A stretch of DNA of 64,000 nt from JAHEJJ01 sp965212205. GTDB lineage: Bacteria; Bacteroidota; Bacteroidia; Flavobacteriales; Flavobacteriaceae. Below are positions 36,426 through 44,711 of the stretch, one piece after another. The DNA lies in the NCBI GenBank assembly GCA_965212205.1, contig CBDBUX010000001.1, forward strand, positions 1 to 64,000. Reading direction: 5' to 3'. The notes beneath the pieces are model-generated. The model ran no database searches, was not told where the DNA came from, and saw nothing but the letters and a program-made list of their open reading frames with translations. The position numbers were made by a program, and so were the translations under genes. Numbering within the stretch: the first letter of the stretch is position 1; every line of letters begins with the position of its first letter.

Positions 36426-36470
36426 TTAATGATTCGGAAACATTCAATTAACACAGGGATCGCATATTTG
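36426..36470 (+). promoter_or_regulatory. 11-bp operator array and promoter of the porin gene
   Basis: TTAATG (36426), GAAACA (36437) and TTAACA (36448) are spaced by 11 bp, with a weak ATCGCA at 36459. CATATTTG at 36463-36470 begins 15 nt after the last good half-site. CAGGG follows TTAACA here and TTAATA in the receptor array. Confidence 0.6.
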
Positions 36471-36498
36471 AGGTGACAAAAACTAAGACCTAACCTCT

Positions 36499-37704
36499 AT
36501 GAAATATCGAATACTTCTCACAGGGATTACCCTGTTTATTACCCTTCTATCATACTCTCAAGAATATAATGCCGGACCTTTTGGAAAAGGGGTTCTGAAC
36601 CTTATGGGGCAAGACAGCACCTGGAGTATGAAATTCGGTATGCGGATGCAGTTTCTGGGTACCGGCCGTTGGGAAAAAGAAGATGGTGGCGGACTGATCA
36701 ATCCGAGCTCGCAAATGCTGATACGTCGTGCGCGATTGAAATTCGATGGCTTCGCCTTTACCCCGAAACTGAAATATAAAATTGAATTAGGCCTATCAAA
36801 CCGCGATATCGCCGGGCAGTCTGAGTTTACTCGAAACGCTCCGCGGTATATTCTCGATGCCGTTATAAAATGGAACTTCTATGAGAAATTCGTGCTTTGG
36901 GCCGGGCAGACCAAGCTACCCGGGAATATTGAACGGGTGATCTCCTCCGGAAATCTCCAGCTGGTAGACCGTTCTATTGTCAATGCGCTTTTCAACATAG
37001 ACCGGGATATAGGTTTGCAACTCAGGCATAGCACACAAATTTCAGATAAATTCCTAACACGCGAGATCGTTGCCTTTTCACAGGGAGAAGGAAGAAACGT
37101 AGTTACTGGCAATATCGGGGGACATCAGTATACCTTCCGATTGGAAATGCTACCCTTTGGGACTTTTGCCAAAAAAGGTGATTATACAGGTGCCGATCTC
37201 TATCGTGAACCGAAGCCTAAACTTTTATTAGCTGCCTCTTACGATATTAATGACAATGCCGTACGCACGCGGAGTAATCTGGGAAATTTTATGTACAACG
37301 ACGTAGGGTTATACGAAACCACTATCCGCACCCTCTTTTTAGATACCCATTTGAAATATCGTGGTTTTTCATTTATGGGCGAATATGCCGATCGTGAAGC
37401 GGAAGATCCGATTGCAAAGAATTCTGACGGGACTCCAACAGGCGACATAGTGCAGGTAGGTGACGGTTTTAATATGCAAGCAGGATATCTATTTAAAAGC
37501 AACTGGGAAGTGGCAGGGCGGTATTCCAATACCGACCTTGTTGAAAATATCACCGGTGTCAACCAGGTGACACAATACACATTAGGACTGTCGAAATATT
37601 TCGTAGGTCATAAGCTAAAAGTTCAAACAGATGCCAGTTTTTTCAAAATAGATGGTGGTTTGGATCGACTTTTTTACAGGCTCCAGGTGGACCTTCATTT
37701 CTAA
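36499..37704 (+). CDS. OprO/OprP-type phosphate-selective porin
   Basis: Outer-membrane porin of 401 residues. A signal peptide (1-20, LSYSQ) is followed by the phosphate-porin pattern of strands, with QLVDRSIVNALFNIDRDIG and a tail ending in the aromatic F (DLHF). Family members bring in phosphate or pyrophosphate. It is preceded by an array promoter and an orphan terminator and followed by the Pit gene, so it heads the transport pair; the 77-nt gap has another weak pair of half-sites. Confidence 0.88.
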   Translation: MKYRILLTGITLFITLLSYSQEYNAGPFGKGVLNLMGQDSTWSMKFGMRMQFLGTGRWEKEDGGGLINPSSQMLIRRARLKFDGFAFTPKLKYKIELGLSNRDIAGQSEFTRNAPRYILDAVIKWNFYEKFVLWAGQTKLPGNIERVISSGNLQLVDRSIVNALFNIDRDIGLQLRHSTQISDKFLTREIVAFSQGEGRNVVTGNIGGHQYTFRLEMLPFGTFAKKGDYTGADLYREPKPKLLLAASYDINDNAVRTRSNLGNFMYNDVGLYETTIRTLFLDTHLKYRGFSFMGEYADREAEDPIAKNSDGTPTGDIVQVGDGFNMQAGYLFKSNWEVAGRYSNTDLVENITGVNQVTQYTLGLSKYFVGHKLKVQTDASFFKIDGGLDRLFYRLQVDLHF

Positions 37705-37713
37705 GGTTTAAAA

Positions 37714-37738
37714 ATAACTTTTAGGTAACACCCTAAAA
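37714..37738 (+). promoter_or_regulatory. Half-site pair and palindrome before pit
   Basis: ATAACT (37714) and GTAACA (37725) are 11 bp apart, so this is a minimal two-unit site. The second unit lies inside a perfect inverted repeat, TTTTAGG-TAACAC-CCTAAAA (37719-37738). No -7 element stands at the fixed distance. Confidence 0.4.
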
Positions 37739-37781
37739 TATGTATCTTCAGATATTTAGCATTTAACTTCATAATTTACAA

Positions 37782-40070
37782 ATGGAAAACATTTACTTGA
37801 TAATGGTTATTGCTCTGGCCGGACTGGCAATTGCCGATTTGGTCGTGGGCGTTAGTAATGATGCTGTCAACTTTCTGAATTCAGCGTTGGGTTCCAAGGC
37901 GCTGTCCTTCAAAACGATCATGATCGTGGCCAGTCTGGGGATTGCCTGTGGCGCCATTTTTTCGAGCGGTTTGATGGAAGTCGCCCGGAAGGGGATCTTC
38001 AACCCGGGTGAATTCTATTTCAATGAAATCATGTTCATTTTCATGGCGGTAATGATCACAGATATCCTCCTGCTCGATTTCTTCAATACGCTGGGAATGC
38101 CCACATCCACAACCGTATCGATTGTATTTGAGTTGTTAGGAGCAGCAGTAGCCATGGCACTTATCAAAATCGCTGCCGATGGAGGCAGTTTTACCGAAGT
38201 GGTAAACTATATCAATACTACAAAAGCCGTTCAAATTATTCTGGGCATCTTGTTATCGGTGGTTGTGGCCTTTACTATTGGAGCTATAGTCCAATGGGTA
38301 TCGCGCGTTCTGCTGTCCTATAATTTTGAAAAAAAGGCCAAATGGGTAGGTGCTCTATTCGGAGGTATAGCCCTGGCTGCTATTACTTATTTCATTTTTA
38401 TGAAGGGGATCAAAGGTACGCCCTATGCCAGTGAGACCTTCGATCTTATCGGTGGGGTTACCATAAAGGACTTTTTGGAAGATCAGGTTATGGTCATTGT
38501 CGCCATAAGTCTGGTTGTCTGGACGGTTTTATCCTTTATGCTGATCAGTCTTGCCAAGATCAATATTTACAAACTCATTATTGGGGTAGGTACATTTGCG
38601 CTGGCCCTGGCCTTTGCCGGTAACGACCTGGTAAACTTTATCGGAGTGCCGATCGCGGCCTACCAGTCTTATGAGGCCTGGTCGGTATCAGGCGTTGCGG
38701 CCACTGAATTCAGTATGGAAGTAATGTCTAAAAAAGTACCTACACCTACACTTCTATTATTTATCGCCGGCCTTATAATGGTGGTCACCCTCTGGCTGTC
38801 TAAAAAGGCTCGTTATGTAACAGAAACAGAAATCAATCTTGCCCGGGCAGGAGAGTCTAAAGAGCGTTTCCAACCGAATATGCTATCGCGAAATCTCGTC
38901 CGGTTTACATTGATGGTTTCCCGATATACCAATACAGTGGTTCCAGATCCAATCCTGAACAAAGTTAATTCCAGATTTACAAGAAATGTGATCAGACTGC
39001 CTAAAGGGAAAACCCATGAACTACCAGCTTTCGATATGGTACGCGCCGCAGTAAACCTGATGGTGGCCAGTATCCTGATCTCCATAGCGACATCTTATAA
39101 ATTACCCCTGTCAACTACATACGTAACCTTTATGGTGGCTATGGGTACTTCTCTGGCAGATAGAGCCTGGGGTACCGAAAGCGCTGTATACAGGGTAGCG
39201 GGTGTACTGAATGTCATCGGCGGTTGGTTTATGACCGCCATCATAGCCTTCCTGGCTGCCGCAACCATATTGTCGATCATCAGTTTTGGCAAAGGTGCAG
39301 CCATCGCTATATTGCTGTTCGTGGCAATTTTATTGCTCGCCAGAAACTATATTTCGCATAAGAAACGAGTAACCGCTCAACGCGAAGAGGATACCCTTTT
39401 CCGCTCTGAAAGCAGTTCGGTGCAGGGTGTAATCGAAGAAAGTGCTCAGAATATATCCAATGTAATAAAACGCAGCAGTAAATTATACAGGAACAGCATA
39501 GATGGGCTGGCCAAGCAAAATCTAGACATGCTCAAGAAGAATAAAAACAATGTTGGCAAGCTTTCAAATGAGATCGATGATTTAAGAGATCATCTGTTCT
39601 ATTTCATCAAGAATCTCGATGAAGAGAGCGTAGAGGCCAGTAATCTTTACATCAATATTCTGGGGCATCTTACCGATATTACCCAGAGTCTTGAATATAT
39701 TACCAAAATCAGTCACAAGCACATCAACAATAACCATAAAAAACTAAAATATAATCAGTTTAAGGATCTTACGGAAATCAATCAACAGCTTGAGATTCTT
39801 TTTAGAAGCACCAAACATGCATTCGACAACCGTTCTTTTGAAGAAATAGGGGAGATCCTGAAAAGTAAACAGGATCTTTACAAATTGGTCTCCGAAAAAA
39901 TCGAAATGCAGGTGGCCAGAACCCGTACGGAGGAGTCCAGTCCTAAGAATACCACTTTGTATTTCTCCCTGCTATTGGAAACAAGGGACCTGATCACCGC
40001 TACCATGACCTTAATGGAACAGTATTATCAGCGTTATGATAGTTCTATAGAACCCGCTACTGTGGAATAG
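37782..40070 (+). CDS. pit: PiT-family inorganic phosphate transporter with PhoU-like C-terminal domain
   Basis: A 762-residue carrier. The phosphate-permease repeats have the ND motifs SNDAVNFLNSALGS (25-38) and AGNDLVNFIG, and about a dozen membrane segments reach to residue 525. After a basic linker comes a helical cytoplasmic domain (about 545-750) of the PhoU-like, coiled-coil type (VQGVIEESAQNISNVIKRSSKLYRNSI). In most bacteria PhoU-like (Pit accessory) proteins are separate; here they are fused. The PiT family takes up metal-phosphate complexes with protons or sodium. It is next to the OprO-like porin. Confidence 0.92.
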   Translation: MENIYLIMVIALAGLAIADLVVGVSNDAVNFLNSALGSKALSFKTIMIVASLGIACGAIFSSGLMEVARKGIFNPGEFYFNEIMFIFMAVMITDILLLDFFNTLGMPTSTTVSIVFELLGAAVAMALIKIAADGGSFTEVVNYINTTKAVQIILGILLSVVVAFTIGAIVQWVSRVLLSYNFEKKAKWVGALFGGIALAAITYFIFMKGIKGTPYASETFDLIGGVTIKDFLEDQVMVIVAISLVVWTVLSFMLISLAKINIYKLIIGVGTFALALAFAGNDLVNFIGVPIAAYQSYEAWSVSGVAATEFSMEVMSKKVPTPTLLLFIAGLIMVVTLWLSKKARYVTETEINLARAGESKERFQPNMLSRNLVRFTLMVSRYTNTVVPDPILNKVNSRFTRNVIRLPKGKTHELPAFDMVRAAVNLMVASILISIATSYKLPLSTTYVTFMVAMGTSLADRAWGTESAVYRVAGVLNVIGGWFMTAIIAFLAAATILSIISFGKGAAIAILLFVAILLLARNYISHKKRVTAQREEDTLFRSESSSVQGVIEESAQNISNVIKRSSKLYRNSIDGLAKQNLDMLKKNKNNVGKLSNEIDDLRDHLFYFIKNLDEESVEASNLYINILGHLTDITQSLEYITKISHKHINNNHKKLKYNQFKDLTEINQQLEILFRSTKHAFDNRSFEEIGEILKSKQDLYKLVSEKIEMQVARTRTEESSPKNTTLYFSLLLETRDLITATMTLMEQYYQRYDSSIEPATVE

Positions 40071-40098
40071 ACAAGTTAATTGATTGAATGATAATAAT

Positions 40099-40140
40099 GG
40101 TGGTCATGGAGTTCCTTCCTAGGCCACCTTTTCTTTTTCA
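40099..40140. terminator. Possible terminator between pit and the Na/Pi gene
   Basis: GGTGG and CCACC arms (40099-40103, 40124-40128) enclose an imperfect stem, followed by a T-rich run. The stem overlaps the stop codon of the Na/Pi gene, so the call is weak. Confidence 0.35.
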
Positions 40141-41897
40141 GGCTCAAGGTTTTCATGCGGCTCATTGAGCAAGGGATCCATAATACCATAGAGTATATCG
40201 GCTACCTCAATTAGTTTTTCAATCAGATCGTTTAGGTTATCCGAATCGTTCACCAAAGAGGAGGCCATATCTGTACTGATGAGTTCCTTCCTTATCAAAC
40301 GGTCTATTTCGCGATTGCTATGGTAGATATTTTCCCGCGCCTCATTTTTTAGTTCCAGCAGTTTCTTATGATGAATTTCGTTTTCCTTGTCTTTGCGGAA
40401 CCAGTAGATCACTCTTAGTACTTTGACCACTTTTTTCCGGAACGAATTATATATTTTTCGGATATGTGGATTGTCTGAATTAAGATATCTGGAAACATTC
40501 ATATTCAGTTCCAAAACATCCCTAATGGTCTCAACCATTTTCCTATTCGCCAGTTTAATCTCTGCAATTCGTTTGTTCTGTATAGCACTCAGCTTATGTG
40601 AACTTTGGGTGAGTACAGCAAACCTTATGATTTGGCCATAGATCGACTTTACCTTTCTCAAATAAAGGTCCCGTACATCGACCCCAAAGTCTTCGGTAGA
40701 TTTCTTGACCACCTTTTTTGGTTTGATATCCGCTTTGATATCTTCTCTATGAATATTTAAGGCATGAGCTACGATCTCAAAAATGGCATTTTTATAGAGG
40801 TACTTAGATTCTTTCTCCAGCGAAGCAATAGCCGTTTCAGGGTACAGCAGCATTTTTTTATTTAAGAACTTAGGCTCTGCAATATCTCTCTCGGCGATAG
40901 CCCTTTCGGGTACCAGACGCTCTACCAACTTTGCGATAGGTTTAATGAACCAGACAAGCAAAAAGGTATTGGTAATGTTAAAAACGGTGTGGAATATCGA
41001 TATGGCCACCGGGATGGCTGCCGCGGTAAGATATGGTGAACTGGAACCGGTTTGCTGGGTAACCCAATCGATAAGCCTTAAAAAAGGATAGAAGAAGATC
41101 AACATCCAAACCACACCTATCAGGTTGAAGATCAAATGTGCGCGCGCAGTTCGTTTGGCCCTGAAATTAGCCACAATAGCCGCGATATTCGCTGTGATTG
41201 TGGTGCCTATATTTTCTCCCAAAACCATGGCTGCGGCCATTTCGAAGGGGATCCAGCCTTCGGCTGTCATCACCAGTGTTAAAGCCATAGTTGCACTGGA
41301 AGACTGAATCACTACCGTGAGCAGGGTTCCGATAAATAGGAAAAGTAAGACCGACCAAAAACCGGCATCCGTATAGTTTTGAAGAAATTCCAAGATTCCG
41401 GGATGCTCATTGATGTCGGGCATTGCTTCTTTCAAAAATTGTAGTCCGATGAAGAGAAGTGCAAATCCGATGATGAACTCGCCCTGGTATTTCAACCTGT
41501 CCTTTTTAGCGAATGTCATCAACAGGCCCAGGCCTACTAAAGGAAGCGCGATGGAGCTCATACTCACCTTAAAACCAAGAATTGCAATCAACCAGGCGGT
41601 TACGGTAGTACCGATATTCGCTCCCATGATCACGCTTATAGCCTCCGGAAGGGTAAGTAATGAAGCATTGGAAAAACTAACCACCATTAAAGTGGTAGCC
41701 GATGAAGACTGAATAACCGAAGTGATCAGGAATCCGGTAAAGATTCCCAGGAACTTGTTGGAGGTCATCGTGGCGAGTATCGAACGCATTTTGTTCCCTG
41801 CCAGACGCAACAAGGCATCACTCATAAAAGACATTCCAAAAAGAAATAACCCTAACGCCCCGATGAGTTGCAAAAAGTCCGTAATTCCGTACGTCAT
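40119..41897 (-). CDS. Na/Pi cotransporter with PhoU-like C-terminal domain
   Basis: A 592-residue carrier. The two-repeat core of the NptA/SLC34-type family has QSSSATT (63-69) and a second QSSSATM copy about 150 residues on. A cytoplasmic C-terminal helical PhoU-like domain follows (about 370-580). Start 41897 (MTYGITDFL) was preferred over a start 96 nt upstream because the first 32 residues of the longer form are not conserved in pattern and overlap a half-site array. It is convergent with pit. Two phosphate carriers, each with a PhoU-like tail, thus lie side by side. Confidence 0.9.
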   Translation of the reverse strand: MTYGITDFLQLIGALGLFLFGMSFMSDALLRLAGNKMRSILATMTSNKFLGIFTGFLITSVIQSSSATTLMVVSFSNASLLTLPEAISVIMGANIGTTVTAWLIAILGFKVSMSSIALPLVGLGLLMTFAKKDRLKYQGEFIIGFALLFIGLQFLKEAMPDINEHPGILEFLQNYTDAGFWSVLLFLFIGTLLTVVIQSSSATMALTLVMTAEGWIPFEMAAAMVLGENIGTTITANIAAIVANFRAKRTARAHLIFNLIGVVWMLIFFYPFLRLIDWVTQQTGSSSPYLTAAAIPVAISIFHTVFNITNTFLLVWFIKPIAKLVERLVPERAIAERDIAEPKFLNKKMLLYPETAIASLEKESKYLYKNAIFEIVAHALNIHREDIKADIKPKKVVKKSTEDFGVDVRDLYLRKVKSIYGQIIRFAVLTQSSHKLSAIQNKRIAEIKLANRKMVETIRDVLELNMNVSRYLNSDNPHIRKIYNSFRKKVVKVLRVIYWFRKDKENEIHHKKLLELKNEARENIYHSNREIDRLIRKELISTDMASSLVNDSDNLNDLIEKLIEVADILYGIMDPLLNEPHENLEPEKEKVA

Positions 41898-41933
41898 AAT
41901 CCTGCCGGCTTGTCCTAGTTCGAATATATGCAA

Positions 41934-41950
41934 TGTTAAGTTAATGTAAA
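41934..41950 (-). promoter_or_regulatory. 11-bp half-site pair before the Na/Pi gene
   Basis: On the minus strand TTTACA (41950-41945), five bases, then TTAACA (41939-41934). TATATTCG at 41928-41921 is a possible -7 but lies only 11 nt from the last half-site, unlike the 15-nt distance of the other promoters. Confidence 0.5.
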
Positions 41951-42122
41951 GTATGAATGCGCAAATTCTTTCCCGAGCCAAACTATGAAGCACTTAAGCC
42001 TCGGCAAAGCTTCCCCAGATGTAAGCTGATCAAGATCATATGGTTAGAGAAATCCAATTCCTACATTTATGTAATTAAAATGCTGAAATCGAAAAAAATT
42101 ATCATTAACTAAATCTGGTATT

Positions 42123-42629
42123 ATGAAAAAATTTATAGTTGGTTTGTTAGTTCTTGGCCTCACCAGCCAGGTGTTCGCCCAGATCACTGAGGTAGAACAG
42201 TTATCCGAAGTAGTTGTGACGGCTGTCAACTACAAATATCTGAATGCAATGGACAACTCGGAAGCCGCCATCCCTGTCCAGATGCTGGAACGTAAAGCCG
42301 CCGCTTTTAATGTGCAGGAACAGGATTATTATATAGATGATTATGATTATTATACTGTTCAGTTCTTTATTCCCGACGGTAAGATCGTGGCTGTATATGA
42401 TGCCGACGGTAAAATCATGAGGACCATCGAGAAATTCAATGACATTAAACTTCCTAACGCTGTAAGTACTGCTCTTGCGGAGCGATTCCCTAACTGGGAA
42501 TTGGTAAGCGATGTATATAGGGTAACCTATTCTGATACTAAGGGTGCCACCAAAACCTATAAACTGAAACTTAAAAATGGTGATAAAACTATGAGAGTTA
42601 AAATGTCTGACAAAGGAGAATTTCTGTAG
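42123..42629 (+). CDS. Small secreted PepSY-like protein, paralogue A
   Basis: A 168-residue protein with a signal peptide (1-20, SQVFAQ). The mature start has LSEVVVTAVNYKYL, resembling a TonB box. A PepSY-like/beta-lactamase-inhibitor-like body follows (VQFFIPDGKIVAVYDADGKIMRTIEKF, then TKTYKLKLKNGDKTMRVKM). It is highly similar to the next gene throughout. Function is unknown. It has its own terminator (42671) and appears to be a single-gene unit. Confidence 0.82.
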   Translation: MKKFIVGLLVLGLTSQVFAQITEVEQLSEVVVTAVNYKYLNAMDNSEAAIPVQMLERKAAAFNVQEQDYYIDDYDYYTVQFFIPDGKIVAVYDADGKIMRTIEKFNDIKLPNAVSTALAERFPNWELVSDVYRVTYSDTKGATKTYKLKLKNGDKTMRVKMSDKGEFL

Positions 42630-42670
42630 CTAGAAGATCGGTTATTAACCGAGCAGAACATTATAAAACC

Positions 42671-42704
42671 GGGCGTCGTTTAAATTAAACGACGCCCTTT
42701 TTTT
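42671..42704 (+). terminator. Intrinsic terminator after paralogue A
   Basis: A 12-bp perfect stem, GGGCGTCGTTTA with TAAACGACGCCC, with an AAT loop and a run of seven T. It is one of the strongest in the window. Confidence 0.94.
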
Positions 42705-42899
42705 GGGATTAACACTCCTCAGTAAAATACGGTTGATTTATCCACTCAATAGATACCATACCTCTAATAGCGACGAGAAATTAACTAAAAATTAAGGGGC
42801 TGAACTGACCTTAATCATAGGACAATCCGACCCATAAAATTAGCTTTGTGAGCGAAATTTAAACCCCGAAATTATTCGCAAATTCTAATTCTAAATATC

Positions 42900-43406
42900 A
42901 TGAAAAAGCTTATTCTAGGTGTATTCATTTTTGGACTAACCACCCAAGTCTTTTCACAAATCACTAAGGTAGAACAACTGTCTGAAGTGGTAGTTACCGC
43001 TGTGAACTACAAGTACCTTAACCAGATCGACAACAAGGATGCCGCAATTCCTGTAAAGGTGCTAGAACGCAAGGCTGCTGCCTACGATATTCAGGCTCAG
43101 GATTTTTATCAGGACGACTTTGATTTCTATACGGTCTCCTTTTATATCCCCGATGGTAAGCTGGTAGCTGTTTACGATCCTGAAGGAAAAATCTTAAGAA
43201 CGATTGAAAAATTTGATAACATAAGATTGCCCGAAGCTGTGAGTCAATCCCTGGCAAGCCGCTTCCCAAACTGGGAACCGGTTAAGGATATTTACCGGGT
43301 GACCTACAAGGAAAACCGCGGCGCCAAAAAAGTATATAAGCTCAAGCTTAAAAATGGCGACAAAACCATGCGAGTGAAGATGACTGAAGATGGAGATTAC
43401 TTGTAG
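42900..43406 (+). CDS. Small secreted PepSY-like protein, paralogue B
   Basis: A 168-residue protein of the same length and domain plan as the gene at 42123. It has a signal peptide (TTQVFSQ), mature start ITKVEQLSEVVVTAVNYKYL, then an acidic/aromatic central region and a C-terminus ending KNGDKTMRVKM. Most changes relative to A are conservative, so the pair looks like a tandem duplication kept under selection. It also has its own terminator. Function is unknown; see the finding on the TonB-box resemblance. Confidence 0.82.
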   Translation: MKKLILGVFIFGLTTQVFSQITKVEQLSEVVVTAVNYKYLNQIDNKDAAIPVKVLERKAAAYDIQAQDFYQDDFDFYTVSFYIPDGKLVAVYDPEGKILRTIEKFDNIRLPEAVSQSLASRFPNWEPVKDIYRVTYKENRGAKKVYKLKLKNGDKTMRVKMTEDGDYL

Positions 43407-43441
43407 CTCTCTTTAAGGTTTTGGAGATCTTATGATTGGAG

Positions 43442-43474
43442 AAACCCTGTTGCTTAGGTAACAGGGTTTTTTTT
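43442..43474 (+). terminator. Intrinsic terminator after paralogue B
   Basis: AAACCCTGTT and AACAGGGTTT form a 10-bp stem with an 8-nt loop, followed by a T-run to 43474. Confidence 0.92.
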
Positions 43475-43479
43475 AGCCC

Positions 43480-44070
43480 TTATCGATAAAAATTCATCTC
43501 GTCCAGATACTTCCAGACCGCTTCGGGAAGCATGGGGCGTATGTTTTTACCTTCTTTGTGTTGTTTCCTGATAAAAGTCGAGGAGATCTCCATGATCGGC
43601 GCCTCGGTCAGGTGGATGTTTTTATGTGAAAGTAAATCAGATTCCTGGGGCTGAGCCGTAACCCTGGGGTAGATATAGATCCCATAGTTCTCAAGGATCA
43701 TTTCGTAATTTTTCCATTTATGAAAACTCATAAGATTATCAGCTCCCATGATCAAAGCAAATTTATACTCCTGGTCGTGCTTTTCCTCCAATTTCAACAA
43801 AGTATGAATGGTATAGTTGGGTTGTGGCATGTTGAACTCTACAGTACTTGCTTTGAGCCTGGGATATTCCTGTATCGCTTCGGATACCATTTGATACCTA
43901 TGATTGTTATCTAAAAGGGTTTGCTTGGCCTTAAACGGGCTCTTAGGTGTAACCACAAACCACACCTCATCCAGGTCGGTAAATTCTACCATATGGTTGG
44001 CGATAATCAGATGGCCAACATGTATGGGGTTAAAGGTTCCAAAAAAGAGTCCGGCTTTCTTCAATTTCAA
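43480..44070 (-). CDS. nadD: Nicotinate-nucleotide adenylyltransferase
   Basis: A 196-residue adenylyltransferase that adds AMP to nicotinate mononucleotide in NAD synthesis. The nucleotidyltransferase motif GTFNPIHVGH is at 11-20, and the SSTFIRK motif is near the C-terminus (ISSTFIRKQHKEG). It is the last gene of the yicC-gmk-nadD operon; the intergenic gap to gmk is 38 nt. It is convergent with paralogue B. Confidence 0.95.
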   Translation of the reverse strand: MKLKKAGLFFGTFNPIHVGHLIIANHMVEFTDLDEVWFVVTPKSPFKAKQTLLDNNHRYQMVSEAIQEYPRLKASTVEFNMPQPNYTIHTLLKLEEKHDQEYKFALIMGADNLMSFHKWKNYEMILENYGIYIYPRVTAQPQESDLLSHKNIHLTEAPIMEISSTFIRKQHKEGKNIRPMLPEAVWKYLDEMNFYR

Positions 44071-44108
44071 TACGGCTTTTATTTAGAATCATCGAATACA
44101 CTTCAATG

Positions 44109-44711
44109 CTATTCTTCTTCACTATGGGAACTACCTTGATTTACTCCCACGAAATCAGCGACCATCTGATGAGCTTCCTGCAGGGCAACATCGAGTTTAT
44201 AATTTTTTATAATCTTGTCGAATTGAGGAGCGGTGGCCATCTCGACAGAGGCTTTGGCGATACGCATATTGATCTTATCATCGCTCTCAGTACTTCTTTT
44301 TTTAAGCCGGATCTTGAGTTCATCCACGCTGGGGGGTTTAACAAATACCGCGAGGGTATGTTCCGGATATTTTCGTTTAATTCGAAGCCCACCAGCTACA
44401 TCAATATCAAAAATCACATTTTTCCCCTCGCTCCATAATCGCTCCACCTCACTCATTAGCGTACCATAAAAATTATCGCGATACACCTCCTCCCACTCCA
44501 GAAATTTATCCTCCCTTATATTTTTTTTGAACTCCGATATGGACATGAAATAGTAGTGTTGCCCATGTTTTTCTATACCTCTTCGGGGCCTGGATGTAGC
44601 CGATACGGAAAAGGCAAGATTTAGTTCTGGCTGATCTAATAGGTAACGAACAATGGTAGTCTTTCCACTGCCGGAGGGCGCCGAAAATATGATGAGCTTG
44701 CCCTCTTTCAT
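44109..44711 (-). CDS. gmk: Guanylate kinase
   Basis: A 200-residue kinase that phosphorylates GMP to GDP. The P-loop is APSGSGKTT (11-19); the GMP-binding SATSRPRRGIEKHGQHYYFMS and the VIFDIDVAGG motif are also present. Its start overlaps the yicC stop by one base, so the two are translated together. Confidence 0.95.
   Translation of the reverse strand: MKEGKLIIFSAPSGSGKTTIVRYLLDQPELNLAFSVSATSRPRRGIEKHGQHYYFMSISEFKKNIREDKFLEWEEVYRDNFYGTLMSEVERLWSEGKNVIFDIDVAGGLRIKRKYPEHTLAVFVKPPSVDELKIRLKKRSTESDDKINMRIAKASVEMATAPQFDKIIKNYKLDVALQEAHQMVADFVGVNQGSSHSEEE

Noticed and set aside
37719..37738. Palindrome in the pit leader as a DtxR box
   Set aside because: The spacing of its TTAGG/CCTAA arms (6 nt) differs from that of the operator at 12261-12276 (4 nt), and the context is phosphate rather than metal.
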